Of a DNA stretch of 64,000 nucleotides, positions 55,000 through 62,963 are shown piece after piece. The stretch lies in assembly GCA_031317595.1 (NCBI GenBank), contig JANCMB010000001.1, positions 744,001-808,000 of the forward strand. Reading direction: 5' to 3'. Within the stretch, counting starts at the first letter, position 1. Every line of letters begins with the position of its first letter. Both the position numbers and the translations under genes were made by a program. The stretch comes from Glutamicibacter sp. PS. GTDB taxonomy: Bacteria > Actinomycetota > Actinomycetes > Actinomycetales > Micrococcaceae. Under the pieces are notes generated by a model. It ran no database searches and was not told the DNA's origin. It worked only from the letters and a program-made list of their open reading frames with translations.

Positions 55000-56301
55000 A
55001 TGCCGCACACACTTCTGCGTATTGCAACCGCCGGCTCGGTAGATGACGGCAAGTCCACCCTGGTCGGCCGCCTGTTGCACGACTCGAAGGCCATCTTGGC
55101 CGATTCGCTGGATGAGCTGACCCGCACCAGCACCGAACGTGGCTTCGGCGGTGAGGTACCGGCTCTTGACCTGGCACTGCTGACCGACGGGCTACGTGCC
55201 GAACGCGAGCAGGGCATCACCATCGACGTGGCCTACCGCTACTTCTCGACCGATACCCGCTCCTACATCCTCGCCGACTGCCCCGGCCACGTGCAGTACA
55301 CCCGCAACACCGTCACCGGCGCTTCCACCGCCGATGTCGCCGTGGTCCTCGTGGACGCCCGCAATGGCGTGCTCGAACAGACCCGCCGTCACTTGGGTGT
55401 GCTCGCCCTGCTGCGCGTGCCGCAGGTTGTCGTTGCCGTGAACAAGATGGACCTCATCGACTGGGACGAGCAGCAATTTAGCGCGATCGTCGCCGACATC
55501 GAGGCGCTGGCAAACCAGCTCGGCTTGGCGCGTATTCACACCATCCCGCTGAGCGCCTTGGGTGGGCAGAACGTGGTCGAGCCAGGGGCGCAGAGCCCTT
55601 GGTACGAGGGCCCGACCCTACTGGGGCTCCTCGAAGCGATCGAACCATCGGAGCATGTGCAGGAGCACTTGCCGCGCCTGGACGTTCAGTATGTGATCCG
55701 CCCGCAGGGTGCTCTGGCCCCGGGGCTGGACGCCGAGGCCTACCGGGACTTCCGTGGGTACGCCGGCACCCTCGCCGGTGGAACGCTGAATGTGGGCGAC
55801 AACGTGAGCCTGCTTTCCAACGGCCGCCCGGCGCAGAGCCAGATCGCTGGAATCCACACCGTCAACGGTCCGGCCGCCAGCGCCGAAGCGGGGGAGGCCA
55901 TCGTCCTGGAACTGGCCGATGAGATCGACATCGCCCGCGGCGACACCATCGTGGCCGGGGCGCTGCCGGAGCCGAGCAAGGAGCTCAGCGCCGAGGTCTG
56001 CGTGCTGGCCGAACGCACCTTGCGTTCCGGGGACCGGGTGCTGATCAAGCACGGCACCAAGGTGACTCAGGCAAAGATCTCCGGGATCGAGCACGTACTG
56101 GATGTGCTGGATTATTCCACCCGCCCCGCCGAGTCGCTGCAGCTGAACGACCTGGGCCGGCTGAGCGTGCGGACCGCCTCGGCCCTGGCCGCCGAAGCGT
56201 ATGCCAGCAGCCGTACCGGTGGATCGTTCCTGCTCATCGACCCGGTCGACGGCACCACGCTGGCCGCCGGGTTCGTCCAGGACCGTCATGTCGCAGCCTG
56301 A
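55000..56301 (+). CDS. cysN: sulfate adenylyltransferase subunit 1 (GTPase)
   Basis: 433 aa, EF-Tu-like GTPase. Motifs: P-loop AGSVDDGKSTL near residue 12, switch II DCPGH, NKMD. Two beta-barrel domains follow. GTP hydrolysis drives the CysD reaction. There is no fused APS kinase domain, consistent with the APS reductase encoded upstream. ATG at 55000 lies 1 bp after the cysD stop (TAAAATG). The stop overlaps the next gene by 14 bp. Confidence 0.95.
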   Translation: MPHTLLRIATAGSVDDGKSTLVGRLLHDSKAILADSLDELTRTSTERGFGGEVPALDLALLTDGLRAEREQGITIDVAYRYFSTDTRSYILADCPGHVQYTRNTVTGASTADVAVVLVDARNGVLEQTRRHLGVLALLRVPQVVVAVNKMDLIDWDEQQFSAIVADIEALANQLGLARIHTIPLSALGGQNVVEPGAQSPWYEGPTLLGLLEAIEPSEHVQEHLPRLDVQYVIRPQGALAPGLDAEAYRDFRGYAGTLAGGTLNVGDNVSLLSNGRPAQSQIAGIHTVNGPAASAEAGEAIVLELADEIDIARGDTIVAGALPEPSKELSAEVCVLAERTLRSGDRVLIKHGTKVTQAKISGIEHVLDVLDYSTRPAESLQLNDLGRLSVRTASALAAEAYASSRTGGSFLLIDPVDGTTLAAGFVQDRHVAA

Positions 56302-57367
56302 ACCACGCGCCGGTAGGCTACGGCTGCACCCGGCGGGTAGCGGATCCGGACGGCGGGCAAGCCGCTGGCTGGCCCCGGTGCTCGTCGCACTGGTGGCGGC
56401 CACGGCCGTGCTGACCGCGTTCGTGCCCGAACCCCAGTCGGTGGCAGCCAATGCCGATCAGGGCCCGGCGGCGAGCGTGCGCTTGGGCTACTTCGCCAAC
56501 GCCACCCACGCCCCGGCGTTGGTGGGTGTTGAGCAAGGGCTCATCTCCCAGAGCCTGCAGGCCGATGGTACGCAGCTGGCCACCGAGGTGTTCAATGCCG
56601 GTCCGGCCGCCGTGGAAGCCTTGAACAGCGGCGCACTGGATGCCGCCTACATAGGGCCTAGCCCGGCCCTGACCAGCTATCTCTCCAGCGGCGGTAACTC
56701 ACTGCAGGTCATCGCCGGAGCCACCACGGGTGGGGCCAGCTTGGTGGTGTCGAAGGACATCACCGAGGTGTCCCAACTGGCCGGAAAGAATCTGGCCAGC
56801 CCGCAGTATGGCGGCACCCAGGACGTGGCTCTGCGCAACTTCCTTGCCGAGCAGGGACTGAGCGAAAGCACCACGGTGACCCCGAGCAGTAACGGGACCG
56901 TCCCGCAGCTCTTCGCCCGCGGGGCCGTGGACGGGGCCTGGCTGCCCGAGCCCTACGCTTCGCTACTGGTGGAGAACTATGATGCCCACCGACTGCTCGA
57001 CGAGGCTCAGCTGTGGCCGGAGGGCAAGTTTCCCACCACCATGCTCGTGGTCTCCCAGCGGTTCAGCACCGAACACCCGCAGAGCGTACGTCGGTTGCTG
57101 GAAGCAAATCAGCGTTCCATTGACACGTTGAACGCCGCGAAGAAGAACGAACGCGTGAAGCTTGTCGCCGCGGGGCTGAGCCACGCCAATGGCGCCACCC
57201 TCGATGAGAAGGTGCTGCGCGCGGCACTAAGCGAGCTTCACTTCGACACCGTGGTGCCGGCCGGCACCCTGGAGCAGTTGATGGAGCACGCCGCACAGGT
57301 AGGCATTGGCCCACGCGGGGACCTGAGCGGTCTACTGGCCGATACGGCACAGGGGGAGCGACCATGA
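56288..57367 (+). CDS. ABC transporter substrate-binding protein, sulfonate/nitrate/taurine type
   Basis: 359 aa. An N-terminal membrane segment (WLAPVLVALVAATAVLTAF) is followed by a periplasmic-type binding protein: VRLGYFANATHAPALVGVEQG, LDAAYIGPSPALTSY and TVPQLFARGAVDGAWLPEPYAS match the SsuA/TauA family. No lipobox cysteine is seen, so it may be anchored by the uncleaved helix or secreted. It overlaps cysN by 14 bp and the ATPase gene by 4 bp, so it is locked into the sulfur operon. Substrate (sulfonate, sulfate or thiosulfate) is inferred only from position. Confidence 0.88.
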   Translation: MSQPEPRAGRLRLHPAGSGSGRRASRWLAPVLVALVAATAVLTAFVPEPQSVAANADQGPAASVRLGYFANATHAPALVGVEQGLISQSLQADGTQLATEVFNAGPAAVEALNSGALDAAYIGPSPALTSYLSSGGNSLQVIAGATTGGASLVVSKDITEVSQLAGKNLASPQYGGTQDVALRNFLAEQGLSESTTVTPSSNGTVPQLFARGAVDGAWLPEPYASLLVENYDAHRLLDEAQLWPEGKFPTTMLVVSQRFSTEHPQSVRRLLEANQRSIDTLNAAKKNERVKLVAAGLSHANGATLDEKVLRAALSELHFDTVVPAGTLEQLMEHAAQVGIGPRGDLSGLLADTAQGERP

Positions 57368-58095
57368 GTGTAGAACTGCATGAAGTCTCGCTGCGCTACG
57401 CCGATGGCCCGCTGGTCATCGACTCCCTGTCGGCCAGTATCGAGTCCGGCGAATTCGTGGCCGTGCTCGGTGCCTCGGGCTGTGGCAAGTCCTCGCTGTT
57501 GAACATCATCGCCGGACTGTTGCCGCCGAGCGCCGGGTGGCTGGAAGTACCCGATGACCGGGCCGCGTTCATGTTCCAGGACGCGAACCTCCTGCCATGG
57601 CTCAGCGCCGGAGACAATGTGGAGCTGGCGCTGAAGCTGGCCGGCGTGCCGGCCGGGCAGCGAGCGGCGAAAGTCGCTGAGCTCTTGCAACTGGTGCAGC
57701 TGGGACATGCGGCGCACCGCAAACCCCACGAGCTCTCCGGAGGCATGCGGCAACGCGTGGCCCTGGCCCGGGCGCTGGCTCAGGAACGCGAAGTGCTCTT
57801 GATGGATGAGCCCTTTGCGGCTCTGGATGCGATCACCCGGGACATGCTGCACGAGGAGCTACGCGCCCTATGGCAGCGTACCGGCAAAACCATCATCTTC
57901 GTGACGCACAACGTGCGTGAGGCGATCCGCTTGGCCGGACGCATCCTGGTGCTCTCCTCGCACCCCGGGCGCATCCTCGAAACCCGGTGGATCACCGAGG
58001 AGCTGCGGGAGGATCCGGCACGCAGCGCCGCCATGGCCAATGAACTGACCCAGATCTTGCGAAAGGAGCAACGCAAAGATGACGACGCTCGTTGA
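57364..58095 (+). CDS. ABC transporter ATP-binding protein, sulfonate/nitrate/taurine type
   Basis: 243 aa. Walker A GASGCGKSS near residue 37, Q-loop MFQDANLLPW, signature LSGGMRQR near residue 123, Walker B LLMDEPFAALD. The Q-loop sequence and IIFVTHNVREAIRLA are those of SsuB/TauB-type ATPases. Works with the binding protein and permease on either side. Confidence 0.92.
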   Translation: MSVELHEVSLRYADGPLVIDSLSASIESGEFVAVLGASGCGKSSLLNIIAGLLPPSAGWLEVPDDRAAFMFQDANLLPWLSAGDNVELALKLAGVPAGQRAAKVAELLQLVQLGHAAHRKPHELSGGMRQRVALARALAQEREVLLMDEPFAALDAITRDMLHEELRALWQRTGKTIIFVTHNVREAIRLAGRILVLSSHPGRILETRWITEELREDPARSAAMANELTQILRKEQRKDDDAR

Positions 58096-58939
58096 ACGCA
58101 GCGGCAGCGCGACGCACAGCGCCCCGGCGCCTGCGCCGAAACCGCGCCGAGCGCGCAGCGGAATGCTTTCGCCCGTGCTGGCCGTGATCGTGTTGCTCAG
58201 TTTGTGGCAGATCATCGCCTGGGCGGTGCCGTTGCGCCAGGACCTGTTCCCGGGTCCGGTGCAGGTTGCCGCCAAGCTCCCGCAGGTGCTGGCCGACGGC
58301 TCGTTGTTGCCGGCCGTGGGCACCTCGCTGTGGCGGGCGTTGAGCGGCTTCGTGTTGGCGGTGCTGATCGCCACGCCGATCGCCCTGCTCTTGGCCCACC
58401 AGCCGCGGCTACGCCAGGCCGTTGGCCCGCTGATTTCCGCGTTGCAGGTGTTGCCCTCCATCGCGTGGGTTCCGGCGGCCATCATCCTCTTCGGGCTTTC
58501 CGACGCCACCATCTACACGGTGTTGCTGCTCGGGGCGGTGCCCTCGATTATCAATGGCCTGTTGGCCGGGGTGGACCTCATCCCGGGGCAATACCGTTCG
58601 CTGTCGACCGTGTTGGGCGCCAGCCGAGCCCAACATATCTGGCATGTGGAGTTACCTGCGGCGCTGCCTGGCTATGTGGCCGGGTTGCGTCAGGGGTGGG
58701 CCTTTGCCTGGCGTTCATTGATGGCCGCGGAGCTGATTGCGGTTGGCGGTTCGCTGGACCTGGGTGTTGGCTCGCTGCTCCAGCGCGGCCGAGACCTGGC
58801 TGACCTACCCCTGGTGATGCTGGTGATCATCTTCATCCTGCTCATCGGCGTACTTATTGAACTGCTCTGCTTTGCCCCGCTGGAACGGAAATTGTTGGCG
58901 GACCGCGGATTGAAAAGAACTGGAGAACACCATGGTTAA
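58079..58939 (+). CDS. ABC transporter permease, sulfonate/nitrate/taurine type
   Basis: 286 aa with about six membrane segments. GASRAQHIWHVELPAALPGYVAGLRQGWAFAWRSLMAAE is the EAA-type loop that docks to the ATPase, in SsuC/TauC form. It overlaps the ATPase gene by 17 bp; the start has AAAGGAG upstream. The cytoplasmic N-terminus is rich in Ala, Pro and Arg. Confidence 0.91.
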   Translation: MTTLVERSGSATHSAPAPAPKPRRARSGMLSPVLAVIVLLSLWQIIAWAVPLRQDLFPGPVQVAAKLPQVLADGSLLPAVGTSLWRALSGFVLAVLIATPIALLLAHQPRLRQAVGPLISALQVLPSIAWVPAAIILFGLSDATIYTVLLLGAVPSIINGLLAGVDLIPGQYRSLSTVLGASRAQHIWHVELPAALPGYVAGLRQGWAFAWRSLMAAELIAVGGSLDLGVGSLLQRGRDLADLPLVMLVIIFILLIGVLIELLCFAPLERKLLADRGLKRTGEHHG

Positions 58940-59711
58940 GGGAGAGATCACCCTCATCGGTGCCGGGCCTGGTGACCCGGAACTGATCACCGTGGCCGGC
59001 TACAAGGCCCTATTGCACGCCGATGTGGTGCTGGCGGACCGTTTGGCCCCACGCGCTTTGCTGGCCGACCTTGCCGAGGACGTCACCGTCATCGATGTGG
59101 GCAAGGCTCCTGGGTGCCACGTGGCCACTCAGGATGAAATTAATGAGTTAATCGTCACGCACGCGCTGGCCGGAAAGAACGTGGTCCGGCTCAAGGGCGG
59201 CGATCCCTACGTGCTGGGGCGCGGCGGCGAAGAACGCCTCTACGCCGAACAGCACGGACTGAGCGTACGGGTGATCCCCGGGATCACCAGCGCCGTCTCG
59301 GTGCCCGCCGCGGCGGGTATCCCGGTCACGCATCGGCATCTCGCCACGGGCTTTACCGTGGTCACCGGGCATCAGGACCTCGGTGAGGTTCCGGTACGTG
59401 CCGATCACACCCTGGTGGTGCTTATGGGTGTTTCAACCCTGGCATCCACCGTGTCCACGCTCACATCCCGTGGGTTGCCGTCAAGTACCCCGATTGCGAT
59501 TATCGAGCGAGGTTACTCACAGACGCAACGCACAACTATAGGTACGCTAGAAGAGATCGTAGTGCGCGCCCGTAAAGCCGCAGTGGCGAATCCGGCCGTC
59601 ATCGTGATCGGTGACGTAGTCCGTCTGGCACCAGATGCACAGGTCCACCTGGCTTCATTGAAGTCGTTGGACACGTCCGATGCCGCGGCGGCGGCCACAT
59701 TCGTTGACTAA
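58932..59711 (+). CDS. cobA: uroporphyrinogen-III C-methyltransferase (SUMT)
   Basis: 259 aa. GAGPGDPELITV near residue 10 and VVRLKGGDPYVLGRGGEE near residue 80 are the SUMT signatures, with PGITSAVSVPAAAGIPVTHR. It makes precorrin-2, the precursor of siroheme for the sulfite reductase in the same operon. With the chelatase gene this leaves only the precorrin-2 dehydrogenase step unaccounted for in the window. Overlaps the permease gene by 8 bp. Confidence 0.95.
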   Translation: MVKGEITLIGAGPGDPELITVAGYKALLHADVVLADRLAPRALLADLAEDVTVIDVGKAPGCHVATQDEINELIVTHALAGKNVVRLKGGDPYVLGRGGEERLYAEQHGLSVRVIPGITSAVSVPAAAGIPVTHRHLATGFTVVTGHQDLGEVPVRADHTLVVLMGVSTLASTVSTLTSRGLPSSTPIAIIERGYSQTQRTTIGTLEEIVVRARKAAVANPAVIVIGDVVRLAPDAQVHLASLKSLDTSDAAAAATFVD

Positions 59712-59729
59712 GAAAGTAGATGTTGATTG

Positions 59730-61184
59730 ATGAGTGAAATTACCATCCCAGAGCACCTGACCTCGCGCGCCCTGCGCGTGGCGATCGTCGGGGCAGGACC
59801 AGCCGGCATCTACGCCGCGGATCTTCTGGCCAAGAGCCAGCCCGTGGCATCCGGCGAATTGGGTCTAAAGGTGGATCTCTTCGACGAGCTCCCCACCCCG
59901 TTCGGCCTCATTCGTTACGGTGTCTCGCCGGATCACCCACGCATTAAGGGCATTATTAACGCCCTGCACAAGGTGCTGAACAACGACTGGATCGATTTCT
60001 ACGGCAACGTAGGCCTGGGCCGCGACATCACCCTGGCCGAGCTGAAGGAACGCTACGATGCGGTCATCATCGCCACCGGTGCACAGAAGGACGCGGACCT
60101 GAACATTCCGGGTATCGACCTTGAAGGCTCCTTCGGCGGCGCCGACTTCGTCTCCTGGTACGACGCGCACCCGGACGTGGATAAGAACTGGGATCTGTCG
60201 GCTAAGGAAGTAGCCGTGATTGGTAACGGCAACGTGGCTCTGGACGTGGCTCGCATTCTGTCCAAGCACGCCGATCAGCTCATTGAAACTGAGATCCCGG
60301 CGCACATTTACGAGCAGCTGAACAACTCGGCCGTCACCGACGTGCACGTTTTCGGTCGCCGTGGCCCGGCACAGGTGAAGTTCACCCCGCTGGAACTGCG
60401 CGAACTGTCCCACTCCAAGGATGTGGACATCGTCCTCTACCCGGAGGATTTCGAGTTCGACAAGGCCTCCGACGAGGCCATGAAGACCAATAACCAGACC
60501 AAGACCATGGTCTCGACGCTGACCAACTGGCTCATCGAGCAGGAAGAACGCGAAGACGCCCCGAGCGCCTCGCGTCGCCTGCACCTGCACTTCCTGCAGT
60601 CCCCGGTGGAGATCCTCGGTGAAGACGGCAAGGTTGCCGGCTTGAAGGTTGAGCGCAACGAACTCGACGGCACCGGCAACGCCAAGGGCACCGGCGAATT
60701 CATCGAGTACCCGCTGCAGGCGGTCTACCGTGCCGTGGGTTACTTCGGTTCGGCCGTGGACGATATCGAGTACGACGGCGCCAAGGGTGTGCTGCCCAAC
60801 GTCGAGGGTCGTGTTCAGGATGCCGAGGGCAACTTCGTTCCTGGCCTTTACGCCACCGGCTGGATCAAGCGTGGCCCGGTGGGCCTGATTGGTCACACCA
60901 AGGGCGATGCGCTGGAAACCATCACTCACCTGCTCGAGGACCTCACTGAGCTTGCCGTTCCGGCCTCGGAGCAGACCATCGCCGAACTGTTGACCGAACG
61001 CGGCGTGGACTACGCTGACTGGTCCGGCTGGTTGGCCTTGGACGAGCAGGAGAAGGCACTCGGCGCCCAGGCTGGTACCGTGGAAACCCGCTTCGGCGAG
61101 GTAACCCGCGACCGGATTAAGGTTGTGGAACGCGGCGAGATGCTTGAGTTTGCTCGCGCAAAAAAATTGGCTGAGAGCCTGTAA
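59730..61184 (+). CDS. ferredoxin-NADP+ reductase, adrenodoxin reductase (FprA) type
   Basis: 484 aa flavoprotein. FAD motif VAIVGAGPAGIYAADLL near residue 16, NADP motif VAVIGNGNVALDVARIL near residue 165, and C-terminal TGWIKRGPVGLIGHTKGDA, typical of FprA/adrenodoxin reductase. It can pass electrons from NADPH to ferredoxin for sulfite reductase; C. glutamicum keeps a similar gene (fpr2) with its sulfur genes. ATG at 59730 is chosen over a TTG 3 bp upstream. It is 18 bp past cobA and probably ends the operon; no ferredoxin gene accompanies it. Confidence 0.91.
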   Translation: MSEITIPEHLTSRALRVAIVGAGPAGIYAADLLAKSQPVASGELGLKVDLFDELPTPFGLIRYGVSPDHPRIKGIINALHKVLNNDWIDFYGNVGLGRDITLAELKERYDAVIIATGAQKDADLNIPGIDLEGSFGGADFVSWYDAHPDVDKNWDLSAKEVAVIGNGNVALDVARILSKHADQLIETEIPAHIYEQLNNSAVTDVHVFGRRGPAQVKFTPLELRELSHSKDVDIVLYPEDFEFDKASDEAMKTNNQTKTMVSTLTNWLIEQEEREDAPSASRRLHLHFLQSPVEILGEDGKVAGLKVERNELDGTGNAKGTGEFIEYPLQAVYRAVGYFGSAVDDIEYDGAKGVLPNVEGRVQDAEGNFVPGLYATGWIKRGPVGLIGHTKGDALETITHLLEDLTELAVPASEQTIAELLTERGVDYADWSGWLALDEQEKALGAQAGTVETRFGEVTRDRIKVVERGEMLEFARAKKLAESL

Positions 61185-61207
61185 GACCACCCCGGGCTCA
61201 GCGAACT

Positions 61208-61250
61208 AAGCCCCGGAGCGCCGAAAGATATCGGCGCTCCGGGGCTTTCG
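61208..61250. terminator. terminator between the ferredoxin reductase and amidohydrolase genes
   Basis: Perfect 17-bp stem (61208-61224 and 61231-61247, AAGCCCCGGAGCGCCGA arm) with a 6-nt loop and TTT after it on the plus strand; it separates convergent genes. Confidence 0.92.
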
Positions 61251-61253
61251 CCT

Positions 61254-62747
61254 TTAACGCTGCGCCGGATCGAGCAACGCTTCGCTTGTGGCCGCCGGGT
61301 ACTCTGTGGGGAAAAGTTCGGCCACCTCGCGCCGCTTGTAGTCGCGCTCTGGATAGCCGGTCACCATGCGGGCAAAGAGCTGTTGAGCTTGCTCGCGTAG
61401 CCGCACGAGATCGAAGCCCGGTAATTCGGAGTCCACCACTACCGGCCGTCCGGCCACATAACTGTCGGTGATATTCCGGGCCGAACCGTTCAGGACCAGG
61501 GTGCGTAGTGGGTCCTCGACCACCCCATCGCGGAAGTCCGCCAGCGAGGCGACGATGAGATCGGCTTGAGCGCCGGGAGCTAGTCGTCCCAAATCCTCTC
61601 GGCCCAGCGCACGGGCACCGCCTAAGGTCCCGGCGTTGAAGAAGTCGGAGATTTTCCCGGCGTCGAGGCGGCCCTCGACGATTCGCGCCGCGTGGGTACC
61701 CACGTCGATTCCCTTGATGAGATCCGGCGGGAAGGAATCGGTACCAAGGGTCATATTTACCCCGGCGGCCGCGAAAGCGTCGAAGGAACGCAGCATTCTG
61801 CCGTAGTGGAAAGTGGTCAACGGGCAATGAATGATGCTGACCTCGTGGCGGGCCAGTAGCTCCAGGGCCCCACCCGGAGCACGGGTCGTTGGGTCGATAC
61901 CGTCGATGACGATCCCATGGGGAATCAGCAGTCTGGTCTCGAGCAACCCGGTATCGCGAAGCTGTTCGAGCACGGTACGGCCGGTGCGCGAGGTCAGGAA
62001 CGCATCCTCTGCCTCGGATTGCAGGCAGTGTAGGCGCACCAGTGCGTTGCGATCGGTGGCAAGCCGGGCGGTGCGCCGCATCAACTCATCACTGAGCGTT
62101 TCGATGCGGCAGGGGAGAAGGGCACCGGTAATTAACGGGTGCGCCAGCTCCTGGGCGTAGTCGAGGAAGCGCTCTGCCTCGTCTAAGCCGCGCAGCCCCT
62201 CGGACTCGTCAAAGAGGATTACCCGCTGACCGTCGTCATCCGTGACGTTAACCCCGGAGCGATAGGCGGGTCCGAGGAACCCTCGCAGGCCGATAGCGAT
62301 GCTGGTCTGCGCCATGCCGCGTAGTTCAGCAAAGCTTTCGGCCCAAGCGCTGTGGATCTCCGAAGCGATGGGCATATAGCTGGTGATCCCATGCAGTGCC
62401 AGTTGCGCGAGCGCATAGGTGCGGATGACCTGTCGCTCGTCGGCGGTGAAGACATCATGTCGGCGGTGTTCGAAGTAGTCGCGCGACCACTGCAGACCAG
62501 GGGCGATCTCGCCGGTGGGCGAGGAGTCGATGAGCAGATGATCGATATCCGTTAGGGCATCTAGATCAATGAATCCCGGGGCGATCAGACTGTTGCCGAA
62601 GTCCCGTTCCGCATCGACTGCGCCCGGGTAATGCGCACCGATGTAAATGATCGTGTCCTGGTCAAAAACCAGTTCTCCGTCAGTGTGCATGACGTGCCGT
62701 GATCCGTCGAATCCGAGAATATATCGGGCGCGTAGGCGTGTGATCAT
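61254..62747 (-). CDS. amidohydrolase-family protein with altered metal-binding motif
   Basis: 497 aa, cytosine deaminase/chlorohydrolase-like. The frame shows amidohydrolase features: VRLHCLQS, LIPHGIVIDG, IIHCPLTTFHYG and the late LGTDSFPPDLIKG, and an N-terminal beta-domain with TDGELVFDQDTIIYIG. In the first motif, however, PGFIDxHxH is replaced by APGFIDLDALTDIDH, so the usual HxH pair is lost. Metal content and activity may differ. ATG at 62747 has GGAGAGGGCG upstream. It is divergent from a DUF3100-like membrane gene, a pairing I recall from actinobacterial genomes. Substrate unknown. Confidence 0.8.
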   Translation of the reverse strand: MITRLRARYILGFDGSRHVMHTDGELVFDQDTIIYIGAHYPGAVDAERDFGNSLIAPGFIDLDALTDIDHLLIDSSPTGEIAPGLQWSRDYFEHRRHDVFTADERQVIRTYALAQLALHGITSYMPIASEIHSAWAESFAELRGMAQTSIAIGLRGFLGPAYRSGVNVTDDDGQRVILFDESEGLRGLDEAERFLDYAQELAHPLITGALLPCRIETLSDELMRRTARLATDRNALVRLHCLQSEAEDAFLTSRTGRTVLEQLRDTGLLETRLLIPHGIVIDGIDPTTRAPGGALELLARHEVSIIHCPLTTFHYGRMLRSFDAFAAAGVNMTLGTDSFPPDLIKGIDVGTHAARIVEGRLDAGKISDFFNAGTLGGARALGREDLGRLAPGAQADLIVASLADFRDGVVEDPLRTLVLNGSARNITDSYVAGRPVVVDSELPGFDLVRLREQAQQLFARMVTGYPERDYKRREVAELFPTEYPAATSEALLDPAQR

Positions 62748-62776
62748 CGCCCTCTCCAATCTGAAGCTGAAGTTTA

Positions 62777-62788
62777 GTATGCCAAATC
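62777..62788. repeat. direct repeat GTATGCCAAATC, possible operator
   Basis: GTAT-R-CCAAA occurs here and again at 62906-62917 on the same strand, within the 216-bp divergent region. On the other strand it reads TTTGGCATAC, close to sites of FadR-type GntR regulators (TNGTNNNACNA). The assignment is speculative. Confidence 0.35.
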
Positions 62789-62905
62789 AGCGTGGAAGAT
62801 GCGCCTAACTCGCCTCGTAATTCAAGGTTTTGCCTTGTAAATCTCGTTTATGAGTATTAAGTGACGCATCTTGCGCTGTCTGGTGATGTAGCTTACCTTA
62901 TTTCT

Positions 62906-62917
62906 GTATACCAAAAT
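62906..62917. repeat. direct repeat GTATACCAAAAT, possible operator
   Basis: Second copy of the GTAT-R-CCAAA motif, 46 bp before the DUF3100-like start. GTATAC at its core is itself palindromic. See the copy at 62777. Confidence 0.35.
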
Positions 62918-62963
62918 TGAGTGATGTCCCGCACGGCGGGGACGAGATCGAGGGAGCACCCAA

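Noticed and set aside
59865-61190. 441-codon frame on the minus strand opposite the ferredoxin reductase gene
   Set aside because: Shadow frame; the plus-strand protein has FAD and NADP motifs.
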